64,000 nucleotides of DNA from Mesorhizobium sp. (GTDB taxonomy: Bacteria; Pseudomonadota; Alphaproteobacteria; Rhizobiales; Rhizobiaceae), in assembly GCF_004962245.1 (NCBI RefSeq), contig NZ_SUHQ01000010.1, positions 124,001-188,000 of the forward strand, in the 5' to 3' direction. Below the pieces are notes generated by a model. The model ran no database searches. It saw only the letters and a list, made by a program, of their open reading frames with translations, and was not told the DNA's origin. Positions 1-9,446 of the stretch are shown one piece after another. Position 1 is the stretch's first letter, and each line of letters opens with the position of its first letter. The translations under genes were made by a program, and so were the position numbers.

Positions 1-455
1 TGGTCGCAGCGGCGATAGCGCTCGACCAGTGGGTAAAACACCTGGTCGAGACCGGCCTCGCCTTTCAGGAAAAGGTCGATCTCGTGCCGTTCCTGGCACT
101 GTATCGCACCTACAACACCGGCATCGCCTTCTCGATGTTTTCGTCGTTTGGCGACACCGGCCTGGTGGTCATCGCCGCTAGCGTCGTCGCGTTCGTGCTC
201 TATCTCGCGGCCCGCACGCCGCCCGGCCACGTGCTTACCCGCATCGGCTTTGCGCTGATCGTCGGCGGCGCGCTCGGCAATCTGCTCGACCGCGCGACCT
301 ATGGCCACGTGATCGACTACATCCTGTTCCACACCCCGGTGTGGTCCTTCGCCATCTTCAACCTCGCCGACGCCTTCATCGCGGTCGGCGCGGTGCTGGT
401 CGTCTTCGACGAACTCATCGGTTGGCGGCGCGGGGCCAAGCCCTCAAGCGATTGA
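1..455 (+). CDS. lspA: Lipoprotein signal peptidase (signal peptidase II), 5' end outside window
   Basis: This is an integral membrane aspartyl protease that removes the signal peptide from prolipoproteins after lipidation. The reading frame is open from base 3, so the N-terminus lies before the window; the GTG at 84 is internal. Family motifs are present: a DQxxK-like segment near the beginning, NTGIAFSMF, GNLLDR followed by a conserved VIDY, and FNLADAFI. The Asp residues in the LLDR and NLADAF blocks match the two catalytic aspartates of the family. Several hydrophobic segments fit its four-helix topology. It ends with TGA at 453-455. The identification is strong; only the start is missing. 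Confidence 0.95.
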   Translation, partial: VAAAIALDQWVKHLVETGLAFQEKVDLVPFLALYRTYNTGIAFSMFSSFGDTGLVVIAASVVAFVLYLAARTPPGHVLTRIGFALIVGGALGNLLDRATYGHVIDYILFHTPVWSFAIFNLADAFIAVGAVLVVFDELIGWRRGAKPSSD

Positions 456-506
456 CCTGACCTTCCACCGCCATACAGTGCCCATTCGAAAGCCCGAGGA
501 GAAGAC

Positions 507-1496
507 ATGCCCGAAACCTTCAAAGCCATCCTCGTTTCGCGCGACGCCGAGAAGAAGCAGTCGATCGCGGTGACCGACCTTACCGAAGCCGATCTGATGG
601 AAGGCGATGTCACCGTCGCCGTCGAGGCGACGACGGTGAACTACAAGGACGGCCTCGCCATATCAGGCAAGGCGCCGGTGATCCGCCGCTGGCCGCTGGT
701 GCCGGGCATCGATTTCGCCGGCACGGTCGTCTCGTCGTCCCATGCCGACTGGCGCAAGGGGGACAAGGTCATTCTGAACGGCTGGGGTGTCGGCGAGACG
801 CATTTTGGCGCCTATGCCGAGCGTGCCCGCGTCAAGGGCGACTGGCTGGTGCCGCTGCCCCAGGGCATGAGCCCGCATGATGCCATGGCGATCGGCACCG
901 CCGGCTACACCGCCATGCTTTGCGTCATCGCGCTGGAACGGCATGGCATCGTGCCCGATCGCGGCCCGGTGGTGGTGACGGGGGCGGCCGGCGGCGTCGG
1001 CTCGGTCGCGGTCTCGATCCTGTCCAGCCTCGGCTACCATGTCATCGCCTCGACCGGCCGCAGCGCCGAGAGCCCCTATCTGATCGACCTGGGCGCCGCG
1101 GAGGTGATTGCGCGTGACGAGCTTGCCCAGCCGGCAAAGCCGCTCGCCAAGGAACGCTGGGCCGGCGGCGTCGATGCGGTTGGCAGCCATACGCTGGCCA
1201 ACGTCCTTTCGATGACCTCCTATGGCGGCGCCGTCGCCGCCTGCGGCCTGGCCGGCGGCATGGATCTGCCGGCAAGCGTCGCCCCGTTCATCCTGCGCGG
1301 CGTTTCGCTGCTCGGCATCGATTCGGTGATGGCGCCGAAGGCGGTCCGCATGGAAGCGTGGCGCCGCATCGGCACGGACCTTGATCTCCGGAAGCTTGCC
1401 AGCCTGTCCACGACCATCGGTTTCGACGGCATCATCGACGCCGCGCACGACATCGTCGACGGCAAGATCCGCGGTCGCGTGGTGGTGGACATGTGA
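507..1496 (+). CDS. acuI: AcuI/YhdH-type acrylyl-CoA reductase-like MDR oxidoreductase
   Basis: This 329-residue medium-chain dehydrogenase/reductase probably acts in the cytoplasm as an NADPH-dependent enoyl (acrylyl)-CoA reductase. The NYKDGLA segment at about residues 45-51 and the [10 protein letters not shown] dinucleotide-binding loop at about 158-167 are typical of the YhdH/AcuI branch. No structural zinc cysteine cluster is visible, consistent with a zinc-free quinone-oxidoreductase-like enzyme. The ATG at 507 follows a GAGGAG Shine-Dalgarno sequence. It lies 51 bp after lspA on the same strand. Substrate assignment rests on family resemblance only. Confidence 0.85.
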   Translation: MPETFKAILVSRDAEKKQSIAVTDLTEADLMEGDVTVAVEATTVNYKDGLAISGKAPVIRRWPLVPGIDFAGTVVSSSHADWRKGDKVILNGWGVGETHFGAYAERARVKGDWLVPLPQGMSPHDAMAIGTAGYTAMLCVIALERHGIVPDRGPVVVTGAAGGVGSVAVSILSSLGYHVIASTGRSAESPYLIDLGAAEVIARDELAQPAKPLAKERWAGGVDAVGSHTLANVLSMTSYGGAVAACGLAGGMDLPASVAPFILRGVSLLGIDSVMAPKAVRMEAWRRIGTDLDLRKLASLSTTIGFDGIIDAAHDIVDGKIRGRVVVDM

Positions 1497-1606
1497 GCTC
1501 CGTCGTCTGCCGTTTTTGCACGAAGGGAAGGCAAAAACCGCGCGACCGCTAAAATTCGAACGATCAGCCGCAATTTTCCATAATCTCTGTCTGGCAAGGA
1601 TTTCGC

Positions 1607-3895
1607 ATGATCGCGGAATCCGGCCTCAAAGAAACGGAAAGCGCCGAAGGCGTCGGCGGGACAGGCCTTGATGCGCCAAAGCGGCAGCTTGTCGCCGCGC
1701 CACCGCTGGCGCCGGAACTGCCCGCCGCCAATCGTGAAGGCCTGCCGTTCCTGACGCTCGTCGCCGTCGTCGTGCTGGCAGGCCTGTCGCATCTGACCGG
1801 AGCGCCGATCTTCATCACCGTTGGCCTTCTGGCGACCGGCATGGCCGGTCTTGCCATGCATCTGCGCGCGAAGCGCACTGAGCACCGCACAGCCGCTCTG
1901 CTCGATGAGACCGCGGCTCGCAGCCGCGCCCAGATCGAGACACTGGCCGACCGCATGTGGGAGATGCAGGAGAGCGAGGAACGCTTTCGCGGGCTGATCG
2001 ACGCGCTCGGCGATCTCGTCATCCACCGCGATCGTGACGGCCACATCGTCTACGCCAACAGGGTTTTCGCCGATCTTGTCGAAACCGAACAGCGCAACCT
2101 TGCCGGCAGGACCCTGGCCGAACTCGGCATCGACGTTGGCGTCGTTCCCGATGCCGCTTTTTCCGACCACGAATGCCTAAGCTCCACCGACGTCGCCATT
2201 AGCACGCCAAGCGGTCCGCGCTGGTTCTCATGGATCGAACTGTCCGTGCGCGACAAGGAGAGCGGCGCTGTCTCGCATCGCGCCATTGCCCGCGACATTA
2301 CCGCCCGCAAGCACGCCGAATCGTCGCTGATCACCGCCCGTGAGCGAGCCGAATATGCAAGCCAGGCCAAATCGCGCTTCCTCGCCACTGTCAGCCACGA
2401 GATCCGCACGCCGATGAACGGCATCATGGGCATGGCCAGGCTGCTGGCCGATACCAATCTCTCGCCTGAACAACGGACCTATGTCGGCGCCGTCTCGACC
2501 TCGGCCAGCGCGCTGCTGGCGCTGATCGAGGATCTGCTCGACTATTCAAAGATCGAGGCCGGCCGCTTCGATCCCGAGCCGCAGCCGATGTCCGTGCGCG
2601 AGATCGCCGACAACGTCATCGAACTCCTGGCGGCGCGCGCCTTCGCCAAGGCTATCGGCCTTGGCTGCCATGTCGACCCCGACGTGCCGCAGATGATCAC
2701 CGCCGATCCGGGAAAGGTCAGGCAGGTTCTGCTCAACCTCATCGGCAACGCCATCAAGTTCACCGACAGTGGCGGCGTGCTGGTGAGCATCGCTCGTGCC
2801 CGCACCGAAACCACCGACCACACATGCTTCACCGTCACCGACACCGGCCCCGGCCTGAGCGAGGACGACATGGAGCGCATTTTCGAGGAATTCGAACAGG
2901 CTGACGGCACCTCGACCCGTGTGCATGGTGGCGCCGGTCTCGGCCTTGCCATCTCCAAGCGCCTGGCGATTGCCATGGGTGGTGCGATTTCGGTGTCGAG
3001 CCGGCTCGGCCAGGGTTCCGAATTCGTCTTCGAAATTCCCGCAATATCGGCCATCGAAGCGCCGCAGAACCGTCAGAGCGCCCTGTCGGATCGGCGCGCG
3101 GTGATCCTGTCGAAGAACGCCATCGAGGCGGATGCCATTGCTCGCACCATCCGCGCTAATGGCGGTATGGTCGATCTGGCCGCGACCGCAGCCCAGGCAG
3201 CCCCCTTCGCCAAAGGCTGCGACGTGCTTCTGGTCGACGCAGCCATGGAGGACAGCGACGGCAGGTTGCTCAAGCGCCTTCGTCAGAGCGGCTTTGCCGA
3301 TTGCGAGGCGATCACGCTGATCGCACCGACCGACCGCGGCATGCTGGGCGAGTTCCGCGCCAGCGGCTACGCCACCTTCCTGGCAAGGCCGGTGCGCGGC
3401 GAGACGTTGCTGCGCGTGCTTTTGACCAGCAGCGTACCCGCCCTCACCCAACCGCAGCCGGAAAAGCCCGGCGCGCCGTCCGTTCGCGCCATTGGCAGCC
3501 GCCAGCAGGGCCTGTCCGTGCTGATTGCCGAGGACAACGACATCAACGCCATGCTTGCCCGCGCCACGCTGCTGAAGGCCGGGCATCGGGTGAAAGTGGT
3601 CGGCAACGGCAGGGCCGCCGTCGAGGCCGTCACCGGAACCGGCCACAAGCATCGCTTCGACGTGGTGCTGATGGACCTGCACATGCCGGTGATGGACGGG
3701 CTGGACGCCATCGCCGCCATCCGCCGGCACGAGGAGGAAACCGCCATACCGCCGGTTCCGATCATGGTGCTGTCGGCGGACAGTCAGGAAAAGACCCGTC
3801 ACGCCGTGCTCGCCCATGGCGCCAGCGGCTTCGTCACCAAGCCGCTCGACCCGGACGCGCTTGTCCATGCGGTCGAGGGCCAGGTGGCGGCCTGA
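1607..3895 (+). CDS. Hybrid sensor histidine kinase (TM, PAS, HisKA, HATPase, degenerate REC, REC)
   Basis: This is a 762-residue membrane-anchored hybrid kinase. Two hydrophobic segments lie at about residues 46-64 and 67-85. A PAS domain follows at about 125-235, then the HisKA box with phospho-acceptor His264 in [10 protein letters not shown]. The ATPase domain shows NLIGNAIKF (N box), DTGPGLSED (G1) and [10 protein letters not shown] (G2). Residues 497-610 form a receiver-like fold that keeps Asp544 but lacks the N-terminal acidic pair. A canonical receiver follows with Asp690 (LMDLHMP) and Lys745. The ATG at 1607 has AAGGA six bases upstream. No cognate regulator is adjacent, so the signal and the output are unknown. 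Confidence 0.9.
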   Translation: MIAESGLKETESAEGVGGTGLDAPKRQLVAAPPLAPELPAANREGLPFLTLVAVVVLAGLSHLTGAPIFITVGLLATGMAGLAMHLRAKRTEHRTAALLDETAARSRAQIETLADRMWEMQESEERFRGLIDALGDLVIHRDRDGHIVYANRVFADLVETEQRNLAGRTLAELGIDVGVVPDAAFSDHECLSSTDVAISTPSGPRWFSWIELSVRDKESGAVSHRAIARDITARKHAESSLITARERAEYASQAKSRFLATVSHEIRTPMNGIMGMARLLADTNLSPEQRTYVGAVSTSASALLALIEDLLDYSKIEAGRFDPEPQPMSVREIADNVIELLAARAFAKAIGLGCHVDPDVPQMITADPGKVRQVLLNLIGNAIKFTDSGGVLVSIARARTETTDHTCFTVTDTGPGLSEDDMERIFEEFEQADGTSTRVHGGAGLGLAISKRLAIAMGGAISVSSRLGQGSEFVFEIPAISAIEAPQNRQSALSDRRAVILSKNAIEADAIARTIRANGGMVDLAATAAQAAPFAKGCDVLLVDAAMEDSDGRLLKRLRQSGFADCEAITLIAPTDRGMLGEFRASGYATFLARPVRGETLLRVLLTSSVPALTQPQPEKPGAPSVRAIGSRQQGLSVLIAEDNDINAMLARATLLKAGHRVKVVGNGRAAVEAVTGTGHKHRFDVVLMDLHMPVMDGLDAIAAIRRHEEETAIPPVPIMVLSADSQEKTRHAVLAHGASGFVTKPLDPDALVHAVEGQVAA

Positions 3896-3986
3896 GCCGC
3901 GAGTCGCGCCCTTTCCTCACATAGCATAGCCGGTTGCAGGCATTACCCAGCCGGCGAAGTATTGCCCGTAACGCCGTATCACGGTA

Positions 3987-4004
3987 CTGTCACAATCCTG
4001 TTGC
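3987..4004 (+). promoter_or_regulatory. Pho-box-like site upstream of olsB
   Basis: Two 7-mers, CTGTCAC and CTGTTGC, are separated by four bases. This is the 7-4-7 direct-repeat layout of PhoB boxes (CTGTCAT-like half-sites). The site starts 69 bp before the olsB start codon. In Sinorhizobium meliloti ornithine-lipid synthesis is PhoB-controlled, which makes the site credible. The second half-site is imperfect. Confidence 0.5.
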
Positions 4005-4055
4005 ACCTACACCGTATCCCCGTGCCAAGAGGGATGGCTCGAAGGAGAATCACTC

Positions 4056-4943
4056 GTGCATACAGTTATGCCGGAATGTGACACTCGGCCGAACGCCAGC
4101 AGCGCATTGCTTGTCGGGCGGAACGTCGATGCTGTCATAAAAGGCGCATCGCTCGGTCGCATCGGCAACCTCGAAGTGCGGCTCGCCCTCAACGAGGCTG
4201 AGATCGCCGCGGCCCAGGAAGTGCGTTATCGGGTATTCTACGACGAGCTTGGCGCCAGGAAGGACCTCTTCCAGGCGCAGAACTGCCGCGACGCCGACCG
4301 CTTCGATCCGCTCTGCGATCATTTGCTCGTCTTCGACACCTCGCTGTCCGGTCCCGAGCATCGCCGCATTGTCGGCACCTACCGCCTGCTACGGCAGGAA
4401 ATCGCGGCTGCGGCCGGTGGCTTCTATTCCGAGGGCGAATTCGAACTGACCAAGCTCATTGCCCGTCATCCTGGCCAGCGCTTCCTCGAGCTCGGCCGCT
4501 CCTGCGTCTTACCGGAATACCGCTCGAAGCGCACCATCGAGGCGCTCTGGCAAGGTATTTGGGCCTATATCAACCATTACGGGATCGGCGTGATGACCGG
4601 TTGCGCCTCGTTCCAAGGCACCGTGCCGGCGGCGCATGCCGAAGCGCTAACCTATCTCGCCCATCACTGCCGCACGAACTCGGCCTGGGACGTGTGCGCG
4701 GTCGCCGGGCGCTACTGTTCCATGGATTTGATGCCGATCGAGGCGGTCAACGCCAAGGCCGCGATCGCGGCGATGCCACCGCTGGTCAAGGGCTATCTGC
4801 GCGTCGGCGCGCGCATCGGCGACGGCTGCGTCATCGATCGCGAATTCTCGACGGTCGACGTGTTCGTGGTGATGCCGGTCAAGGAGATCGGCGCCCGCTA
4901 CGTCAACTATTATGGCGGGGAAGCCCAGCGTTTCGCTGCCTGA
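4056..4943 (+). CDS. olsB: L-ornithine N(alpha)-acyltransferase OlsB
   Basis: This 295-residue acyltransferase transfers a 3-hydroxyacyl group from acyl-ACP to ornithine, the first step of phosphorus-free ornithine-lipid synthesis. The N-terminal core (NLEVRLALNE, then an AAQEVRYRVFYDE block at about residues 50-62) and the later LELGRSCV and YRSKRTIEALW blocks are characteristic of OlsB, a GNAT-like family. The GTG at 4056 is chosen because AGGAG at 4043-4047 lies eight bases upstream; the ATG at 4068 would be too far away. A Pho-box-like site precedes the gene. The downstream acyltransferase OlsA is not in this window. Confidence 0.9.
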   Translation: MHTVMPECDTRPNASSALLVGRNVDAVIKGASLGRIGNLEVRLALNEAEIAAAQEVRYRVFYDELGARKDLFQAQNCRDADRFDPLCDHLLVFDTSLSGPEHRRIVGTYRLLRQEIAAAAGGFYSEGEFELTKLIARHPGQRFLELGRSCVLPEYRSKRTIEALWQGIWAYINHYGIGVMTGCASFQGTVPAAHAEALTYLAHHCRTNSAWDVCAVAGRYCSMDLMPIEAVNAKAAIAAMPPLVKGYLRVGARIGDGCVIDREFSTVDVFVVMPVKEIGARYVNYYGGEAQRFAA

Positions 4944-4959
4944 GATCACAGTAGCGAAT

Positions 4960-5025
4960 AGCGAGTAGCGAATAACACGAAGCGCCACGTGGCTGCTATT
5001 GGCTATTCCCTATTCGCTACTCGCT
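4960..5025. repeat. Intergenic 15-bp perfect inverted repeat between olsB and grpE
   Basis: Positions 4960-4974 and 5011-5025 are exact reverse complements around a 36-base centre. Both arms are built from iterated GCGAATA/GCGAGTA units, and copies of the unit also lie just outside the left arm. The element sits between two convergent genes, so it may act as a bidirectional terminator. It also looks like a dispersed repetitive palindrome. No long T run follows either arm. Confidence 0.7.
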
Positions 5026-5029
5026 TATT

Positions 5030-5671
5030 TCACGCATCCTTCTCAGCTTGCTCGTTCACCGGTCCTGGCTCGACCGGCGCTTCACCAGCCACATGCTTGG
5101 GGCCACCCTTGGCGACGCCGACCATGGCCGGCCGCAACACCCGCTCGCCGATCGAATAGCCCGGCTGCACGACCTGCACCACCGTGTTGGCCGGCACCTC
5201 CGGATTGGGCACCTCGAACATCGCCTGGTGGAAATTCGGGTCGAACTTCTCGCCTTCCGGCTCGAGCTTCTTCACCCCATGCCGCTCCAGCGCCGATAGC
5301 ATGGCGCGCTCGGTGAGCTCGACGCCCTCGATCAGCGCCTTGAAGCCGGCATCGCCCGACGCCTTGGCCTCCGCCGGGATCGCATCCAGCGCGCGGCGCA
5401 GATTGTCCGACACCGACAGCATGTCGCGGGCGAAATTGGCAACCGCATAGGCACGCGCGTCGTGCACGTCGCGCGCGGTGCGGCGGCGCAGGTTCTCCAT
5501 CTCGGCAGCGACGCGGAGCGCGCGGTCCTTCAACTCGTCATTTTCCTTCAGCAACCGCACAAGCGCTTCGTAATCGCCGTCGACGCCGCGTTCCGTGCGC
5601 TCGATGGCGTCCTCGGCCGTCTCGGCTTCATCGGGCGCGCGTTCGTCTTTTGCCTGGTCGCTCATCGCCAT
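5030..5671 (-). CDS. grpE: Nucleotide exchange factor GrpE
   Basis: This 213-residue cochaperone releases ADP from DnaK. A charged, poorly conserved N-terminus (about residues 1-40) precedes the long coiled coil with a LRRRTARD segment. The C-terminal beta domain carries [13 protein letters not shown] and VVQVVQPGY followed by [13 protein letters not shown], the GrpE signature. The length is normal. hrcA, often linked to grpE in rhizobia, is not adjacent here. The gene converges on olsB. Confidence 0.96.
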   Translation of the reverse strand: MAMSDQAKDERAPDEAETAEDAIERTERGVDGDYEALVRLLKENDELKDRALRVAAEMENLRRRTARDVHDARAYAVANFARDMLSVSDNLRRALDAIPAEAKASGDAGFKALIEGVELTERAMLSALERHGVKKLEPEGEKFDPNFHQAMFEVPNPEVPANTVVQVVQPGYSIGERVLRPAMVGVAKGGPKHVAGEAPVEPGPVNEQAEKDA

Positions 5672-5705
5672 TTCCCGTCATTTCGAATGATGTGGATTTG
5701 TGCCC

Positions 5706-5734
5706 GATATCGAGGTTTGGCGGCCAAAAATCAA
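5706..5734 (-). promoter_or_regulatory. Possible grpE promoter
   Basis: On the minus strand, TTGATT (5734-5729) and GATATC (5711-5706) are separated by 17 bases, 35 bp before the grpE start. The preceding CC makes the -35 region read CCTTGAT, which partly resembles heat-shock (RpoH) -35 elements. The -10 match is weak. No CIRCE element is visible. Confidence 0.25.
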
Positions 5735-5903
5735 GGGGCAAGCGATACCGGAGATGTCGCTCGCGCTTTTGACGGCGCATCATGAAGACCTTTCGATATT
5801 AATTCAAACTTTACTGTAACCGCTGGCTTTGCTTGCCAAGATGCTACGATGCGGGAACCATTCGCCTACTGGGGGAGTTTCGAAGCCGACACAGGATTTT
5901 GAG

Positions 5904-6140
5904 ATGACGACCCGCAACAACGGCGACCGCAACAACAATGGCGCCCGCAACAATGACGAAAGACGTGAAAGGCTCGCAACCGGCGTCAGGCGCCAGTTCG
6001 GCACCGAGGCAACGATGCGCTTTCTGCGCGCGTTGCCGGCATTCCGGACAGAGAACGACATTCCCGATCGCTTCAGGGATTTGCTCGACCGCCTGGACGG
6101 CATCGAGAGCAGCCTAGCCGCCAATAGCCGCCGGCGGTAG
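5904..6140 (+). CDS. Small basic protein of unknown function
   Basis: This 78-residue protein is not recognised as a named family. The first 20 residues are rich in Asn, Arg and Asp. They are followed by a more ordered part (GVRRQFGTEATMRFLRALP, then DIPDRFRDLLDRLDGIE) predicted to be helical. It has no signal peptide or membrane segment. The ATG at 5904 is preferred because AGGA at 5893-5896 lies seven bases upstream; the frame stays open to 5829 but lacks a ribosome site there. It is divergent from grpE, with about 230 bp between the two starts. Confidence 0.6.
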   Translation: MTTRNNGDRNNNGARNNDERRERLATGVRRQFGTEATMRFLRALPAFRTENDIPDRFRDLLDRLDGIESSLAANSRRR

Positions 6141-6289
6141 AGGGACGCACGCCCCAGTCGTTGCGTGCCACCGGAACCCAGGCATGCTTTTCCACTTCGC
6201 AGCATCTTGCGCATCGCGCGACAATTACGCGCAGTAACCTTGAGTGATATCCGCCTTGCGGCAGCGGTAGGGCCCGTCTATGCTTTCTA

Positions 6290-7312
6290 ATGAACATGAT
6301 TTCCCCCGAAGCTGTGGCGAACAGCAAACGTGCCTGGTTGAAGATTCTGGCGCGCTACAAGACGCCGGACAGGCGACGCAGCGCCGTTGAACTTGCCATC
6401 ACCCTCATCCCTTTTGCCACGCTGTGGGCACTATCCTCGGCTGCCTATGCCTACGGCCATTGGTGGGGTCTGATCCTCATCCTTCCGGCCGCCGGCTTTC
6501 TGGTGCGGATCTTCATGATCCAGCACGATTGCGGCCATGGCTCCTTCTTCGCTAATCGCACCGTCGACGACTGGATTGGCCGTAGCCTCGGCATCCTGAC
6601 GCTGACGCCCTACGACTGCTGGCGGCGCGCCCACGCAACCCATCATGCCAGCGCCGGCAACCTCGACCAACGCGGCATGGGCGACATCACGACGCTGACC
6701 GTTGCCGAATACCGGCAGATGCCCTGGCAAGGCCGCCTTGCTTATCGTCTCTATCGTCATCCCTTGGTCATGTTCGGCCTTGGCCCCATATGGCTCTTCA
6801 TTTTCGAGCAGAGGCTGCCGGTCGGCATGATGCGGGGCGGCCTGACACCTTGGGTGTCATCCATGGCCACCAATCTCGCCATCGCCCTTATCGCCGCGAT
6901 CCTCATCTGGTTCGTCGGCCTCGGCGCCTTCCTGGTCGTGCACTTGCCGATCGTCATCCTCGCCGGTTCGGCCGGCATCTGGCTGTTCTACGTCCAGCAC
7001 CAGTTCGAGGAGACCGAGTGGGCAAAGGATTCCGAGTGGGAATTCCAGCATGCGGCGCTGCACGGTTCCTCATATTATGACCTGCCGCCGGTGCTGAACT
7101 GGTTCACCGGCAATATCGGCGTCCACCACGTGCACCATCTCTCCGCCAAGGTGCCATGCTACCGGCTGCAGGAAGTGCTGAGGGATTACCCGGAACTGCG
7201 CGAAATCGGCCGCATTACACTTGTCGAGAGCCTGCGCTGCGTCAAGCTGGCGCTGTGGGACGAGAACCGCAGGAAACTGGTGTCGTTCCGCGAAGCCCGG
7301 ATGGCTGCGTAA
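6290..7312 (+). CDS. Membrane fatty acid desaturase
   Basis: This 340-residue di-iron membrane desaturase would introduce a double bond into membrane acyl chains. All three histidine boxes are present: HDCGH at 79-83, HATHH at 115-119 and HHVHH at 279-283. Hydrophobic segments lie at about 36-76 and 188-232, giving the usual four-helix layout with the boxes on the cytoplasmic side. The ATG at 6290 has no strong ribosome site, and an ATG at 6296 is an alternative. Regiospecificity cannot be read from the sequence. Confidence 0.9.
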   Translation: MNMISPEAVANSKRAWLKILARYKTPDRRRSAVELAITLIPFATLWALSSAAYAYGHWWGLILILPAAGFLVRIFMIQHDCGHGSFFANRTVDDWIGRSLGILTLTPYDCWRRAHATHHASAGNLDQRGMGDITTLTVAEYRQMPWQGRLAYRLYRHPLVMFGLGPIWLFIFEQRLPVGMMRGGLTPWVSSMATNLAIALIAAILIWFVGLGAFLVVHLPIVILAGSAGIWLFYVQHQFEETEWAKDSEWEFQHAALHGSSYYDLPPVLNWFTGNIGVHHVHHLSAKVPCYRLQEVLRDYPELREIGRITLVESLRCVKLALWDENRRKLVSFREARMAA

Positions 7313-7341
7313 AAAACACCGCCGCACCACAGGTGCGGCGG
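7311..7341 (-). terminator. Rho-independent terminator of the DJ-1/PfpI gene
   Basis: A perfect 10-bp stem (7319-7328 with 7332-7341) has a three-base loop. Read on the minus strand it is followed within two bases by six T residues. It lies just downstream of the minus-strand PfpI-type gene and overlaps the end of the convergent desaturase. Confidence 0.75.
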
Positions 7342-7358
7342 CGCTTGCAAGGCCTGGC

Positions 7359-7979
7359 TCAAGCCGCCTTGCGTTCGTCGCGCATCAGCATCTCGCCGTG
7401 CTGGATTTCGGTGCCGAGCACTTTCAGGCATTCGCGCATGAAGGCGGCAAGGCCCGGCCAGCCCTTGGCCGACACCAGATTGCCGTCGACATGGGCGCCG
7501 GTCGGTGAGACATCGATGTAGGTGCCGCCGGCGAGCGTGACTTCCGGCTCGCAATACTGGAGCGCCGCGACTTCCCTACCACGCACGACGCCGTCGACCG
7601 CGATCAGGATCTGCGCACCGTGGCAGATGGTGAAGATCGGCTTGCCGGTCTCGTGGAAATGCCGCACCAGCGCCTGCACGCGTTTGTCGATACGGATGTA
7701 TTCCGGCCCACGTCCGCCTGCAGCGTAGACGGCATCGTATTCGGCCGGGTTCACCTCGGAAAAGGTCTTGTTGAGGATATAGTCGTGGCCAAGCTTTTCC
7801 GTGTAGGTTTGGTGGCCCTCGAAGTCGTGAAGCGACGTCTTCAGGATGTCGCCCGCCTTCTTGTCGGGACACACGACATGGACGGTGTGGCCGACCGCGT
7901 GCATGGCCTGTTCAAAGACGAAAATCTCGTATTCCTCGCTGAACTCGCCAACGAGCATCAATATCTTCTTACCAGCCAT
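7359..7979 (-). CDS. DJ-1/PfpI family protein
   Basis: This 206-residue class I glutamine-amidotransferase-like protein belongs to a family of cysteine peptidases, glyoxalases and deglycases. The nucleophile elbow reads TICHGAQ with Cys119-His120. The N-terminus KKILMLVGEFSEEYE provides the conserved acidic residue region near Glu15/Glu16, and AAGGRGPEYIR precedes the elbow. No signal peptide is visible. Its precise activity is not assignable. The gene stands alone, with its own terminator downstream. Confidence 0.85.
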   Translation of the reverse strand: MAGKKILMLVGEFSEEYEIFVFEQAMHAVGHTVHVVCPDKKAGDILKTSLHDFEGHQTYTEKLGHDYILNKTFSEVNPAEYDAVYAAGGRGPEYIRIDKRVQALVRHFHETGKPIFTICHGAQILIAVDGVVRGREVAALQYCEPEVTLAGGTYIDVSPTGAHVDGNLVSAKGWPGLAAFMRECLKVLGTEIQHGEMLMRDERKAA

Positions 7980-8118
7980 TCCCGGTTCCTCCCTTGGTGG
8001 CGATATTTATTTCGGGTCACGAAATAATACGCCTATCCTAAGGGCGGGACGGTGAAAATAAAAGACTGAATCTGCAAATTGGTCCGACCAGATTCGGCGA
8101 TCTGCTCCAAGGAGGCGA

Positions 8119-8655
8119 TCAGCCGGCGCGCACCCGCCGCCAGGAATATTTGGGACCTTTGGCCTCCGGCTTCACGGTCGGCTGATAGGAGAGCGGCAGA
8201 CCGCCGGTGCGGCCTGCCTCGAGCCGTTTCAGCAGCACCGGATGCGACACTTCGAACTCGTCGAAGCCGAGGCGCAGCATATGCGGCAACTGGTCGACCA
8301 GAACCTGCCCGGTGGCGCGAACTGCCCCCTCGAAATGATAGCGGCTGCGCAGCAGTTCTCCCTTGGAGAAGGAGCGGCCGTCGCTGAAAGCCGGGAAGGC
8401 CAACGCCACCAGCGATACCTGGTCGAGCAGGTCTGCGATCTTTTCGAGCTGATCGCCGGGCTGAAGCAGCACGCCAAGGCGTTCCTTCGCCGACCGGCGC
8501 ACCGCCGGGTCGAGGTCGAGAAATACCTGCAGCGGCAGGATGAAACGGCCATTGCCGGACAGCGCATCGGCACTTTCGGCATGGGTCCACTCGTCCTCGC
8601 GAAAGCCCGTCGGGGTCCAGAGGCGGGTGGCGATCTCCGGCGTCGGTTCGGTCAT
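8119..8655 (-). CDS. DUF934 protein of the sulfite reduction operon
   Basis: This 178-residue protein of the DUF934 family is habitually encoded beside cysI/cysH in alpha- and betaproteobacteria. Its role is unproven. It is the last gene of the cys operon. The ATG at 8655 is chosen because AGGAA lies upstream and because the reading frame beyond it runs into cysH. Visible blocks include RFILPLQVFLD, a Phe/Ser-rich LVALAFPAFSDGRSFSKGE and GFDEFEV. No cofactor-binding cysteine motif is seen. Confidence 0.85.
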   Translation of the reverse strand: MTEPTPEIATRLWTPTGFREDEWTHAESADALSGNGRFILPLQVFLDLDPAVRRSAKERLGVLLQPGDQLEKIADLLDQVSLVALAFPAFSDGRSFSKGELLRSRYHFEGAVRATGQVLVDQLPHMLRLGFDEFEVSHPVLLKRLEAGRTGGLPLSYQPTVKPEAKGPKYSWRRVRAG

Positions 8656-8681
8656 CAAAAAATTCCTAAAACCCAAAGATC

Positions 8682-9446
8682 CTAAAGCGATGCGTCGGTC
8701 AGCGACTTCTCCAGCCCCGACAGATGGATGCCGCACTCGGTCTTGGCGTGCCCAGCCCAGCGGCCGCTGCGTGCGTCCTCGCCCGGCTGCACCGGCTGCG
8801 TGCACGGAAAGCAGCCGATCGACAGATAGCCGTAGGCGACCAAAGGATTTTCACGCAGCGCATGCGCGCGCATATAGCTGGCCTGGTCGGCGGTCGTCCA
8901 ATGCGCCAGCGGATTGATACGGATGCGCGAGCCGACCGCCTCGAACACCGGAAGCGCTGCCCGCGTTGAGGCCTGGAAGCGCTTACGGCCGGTAAACCAG
9001 GCGCGAAACGGCTCGACGCCGCGCGCCAGCGGCTCGACCTTGCGGACATCGCAGCAGGCGTCGGTGTCGGTCTCGTTCAGATTGCCGGTCGGATCGACCC
9101 GTTCGAGCGCCGCCTCGTCGGGCGTGATCACTCGGATATCGGTCAGCCCGAAATCGGCAACGAGCGCGTCACGATAGTCGAGCGTCTCCTCGAAATGCTT
9201 GCCGGTGTCGAGGAAGATCACCGGCAGCGTCCGGTCGATCTTGGCGATCATGTGCAGCAGCACCGCCGAATCCGCGCCGAAGGACGAAACCGCGGCGATT
9301 TCATCGTAAAAGAATTCCCGGGCCGACCGTTCGATGATCTCCAGCGGCTTCAGATGACCATAGAGCGCATCGAGCCCCGCCGCTTCGGCGGCGACGCCGG
9401 CCTCGACGTCGACGATACGGTCAAGCGGCCTTGGTTTCGCCAGCAT
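8682..9446 (-). CDS. cysH: Assimilatory adenylylsulfate (APS) reductase
   Basis: This 254-residue thioredoxin-dependent enzyme reduces activated sulfate to sulfite. The P-loop-like SSFGADSAVLLHM is at about residues 54-66. Cys131-Cys132 and Cys212-x2-Cys215 form the CC...CxxC set that ligates a [4Fe-4S] cluster in APS reductases and is absent from classical PAPS reductases. The C-terminal ECGIHL contains the catalytic Cys238. The ATG at 9446 overlaps the end of cysI by 26 bases, and frame upstream of it is shadow sequence within cysI. It is co-transcribed with cysI and the DUF934 gene. Confidence 0.93.
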   Translation of the reverse strand: MLAKPRPLDRIVDVEAGVAAEAAGLDALYGHLKPLEIIERSAREFFYDEIAAVSSFGADSAVLLHMIAKIDRTLPVIFLDTGKHFEETLDYRDALVADFGLTDIRVITPDEAALERVDPTGNLNETDTDACCDVRKVEPLARGVEPFRAWFTGRKRFQASTRAALPVFEAVGSRIRINPLAHWTTADQASYMRAHALRENPLVAYGYLSIGCFPCTQPVQPGEDARSGRWAGHAKTECGIHLSGLEKSLTDASL

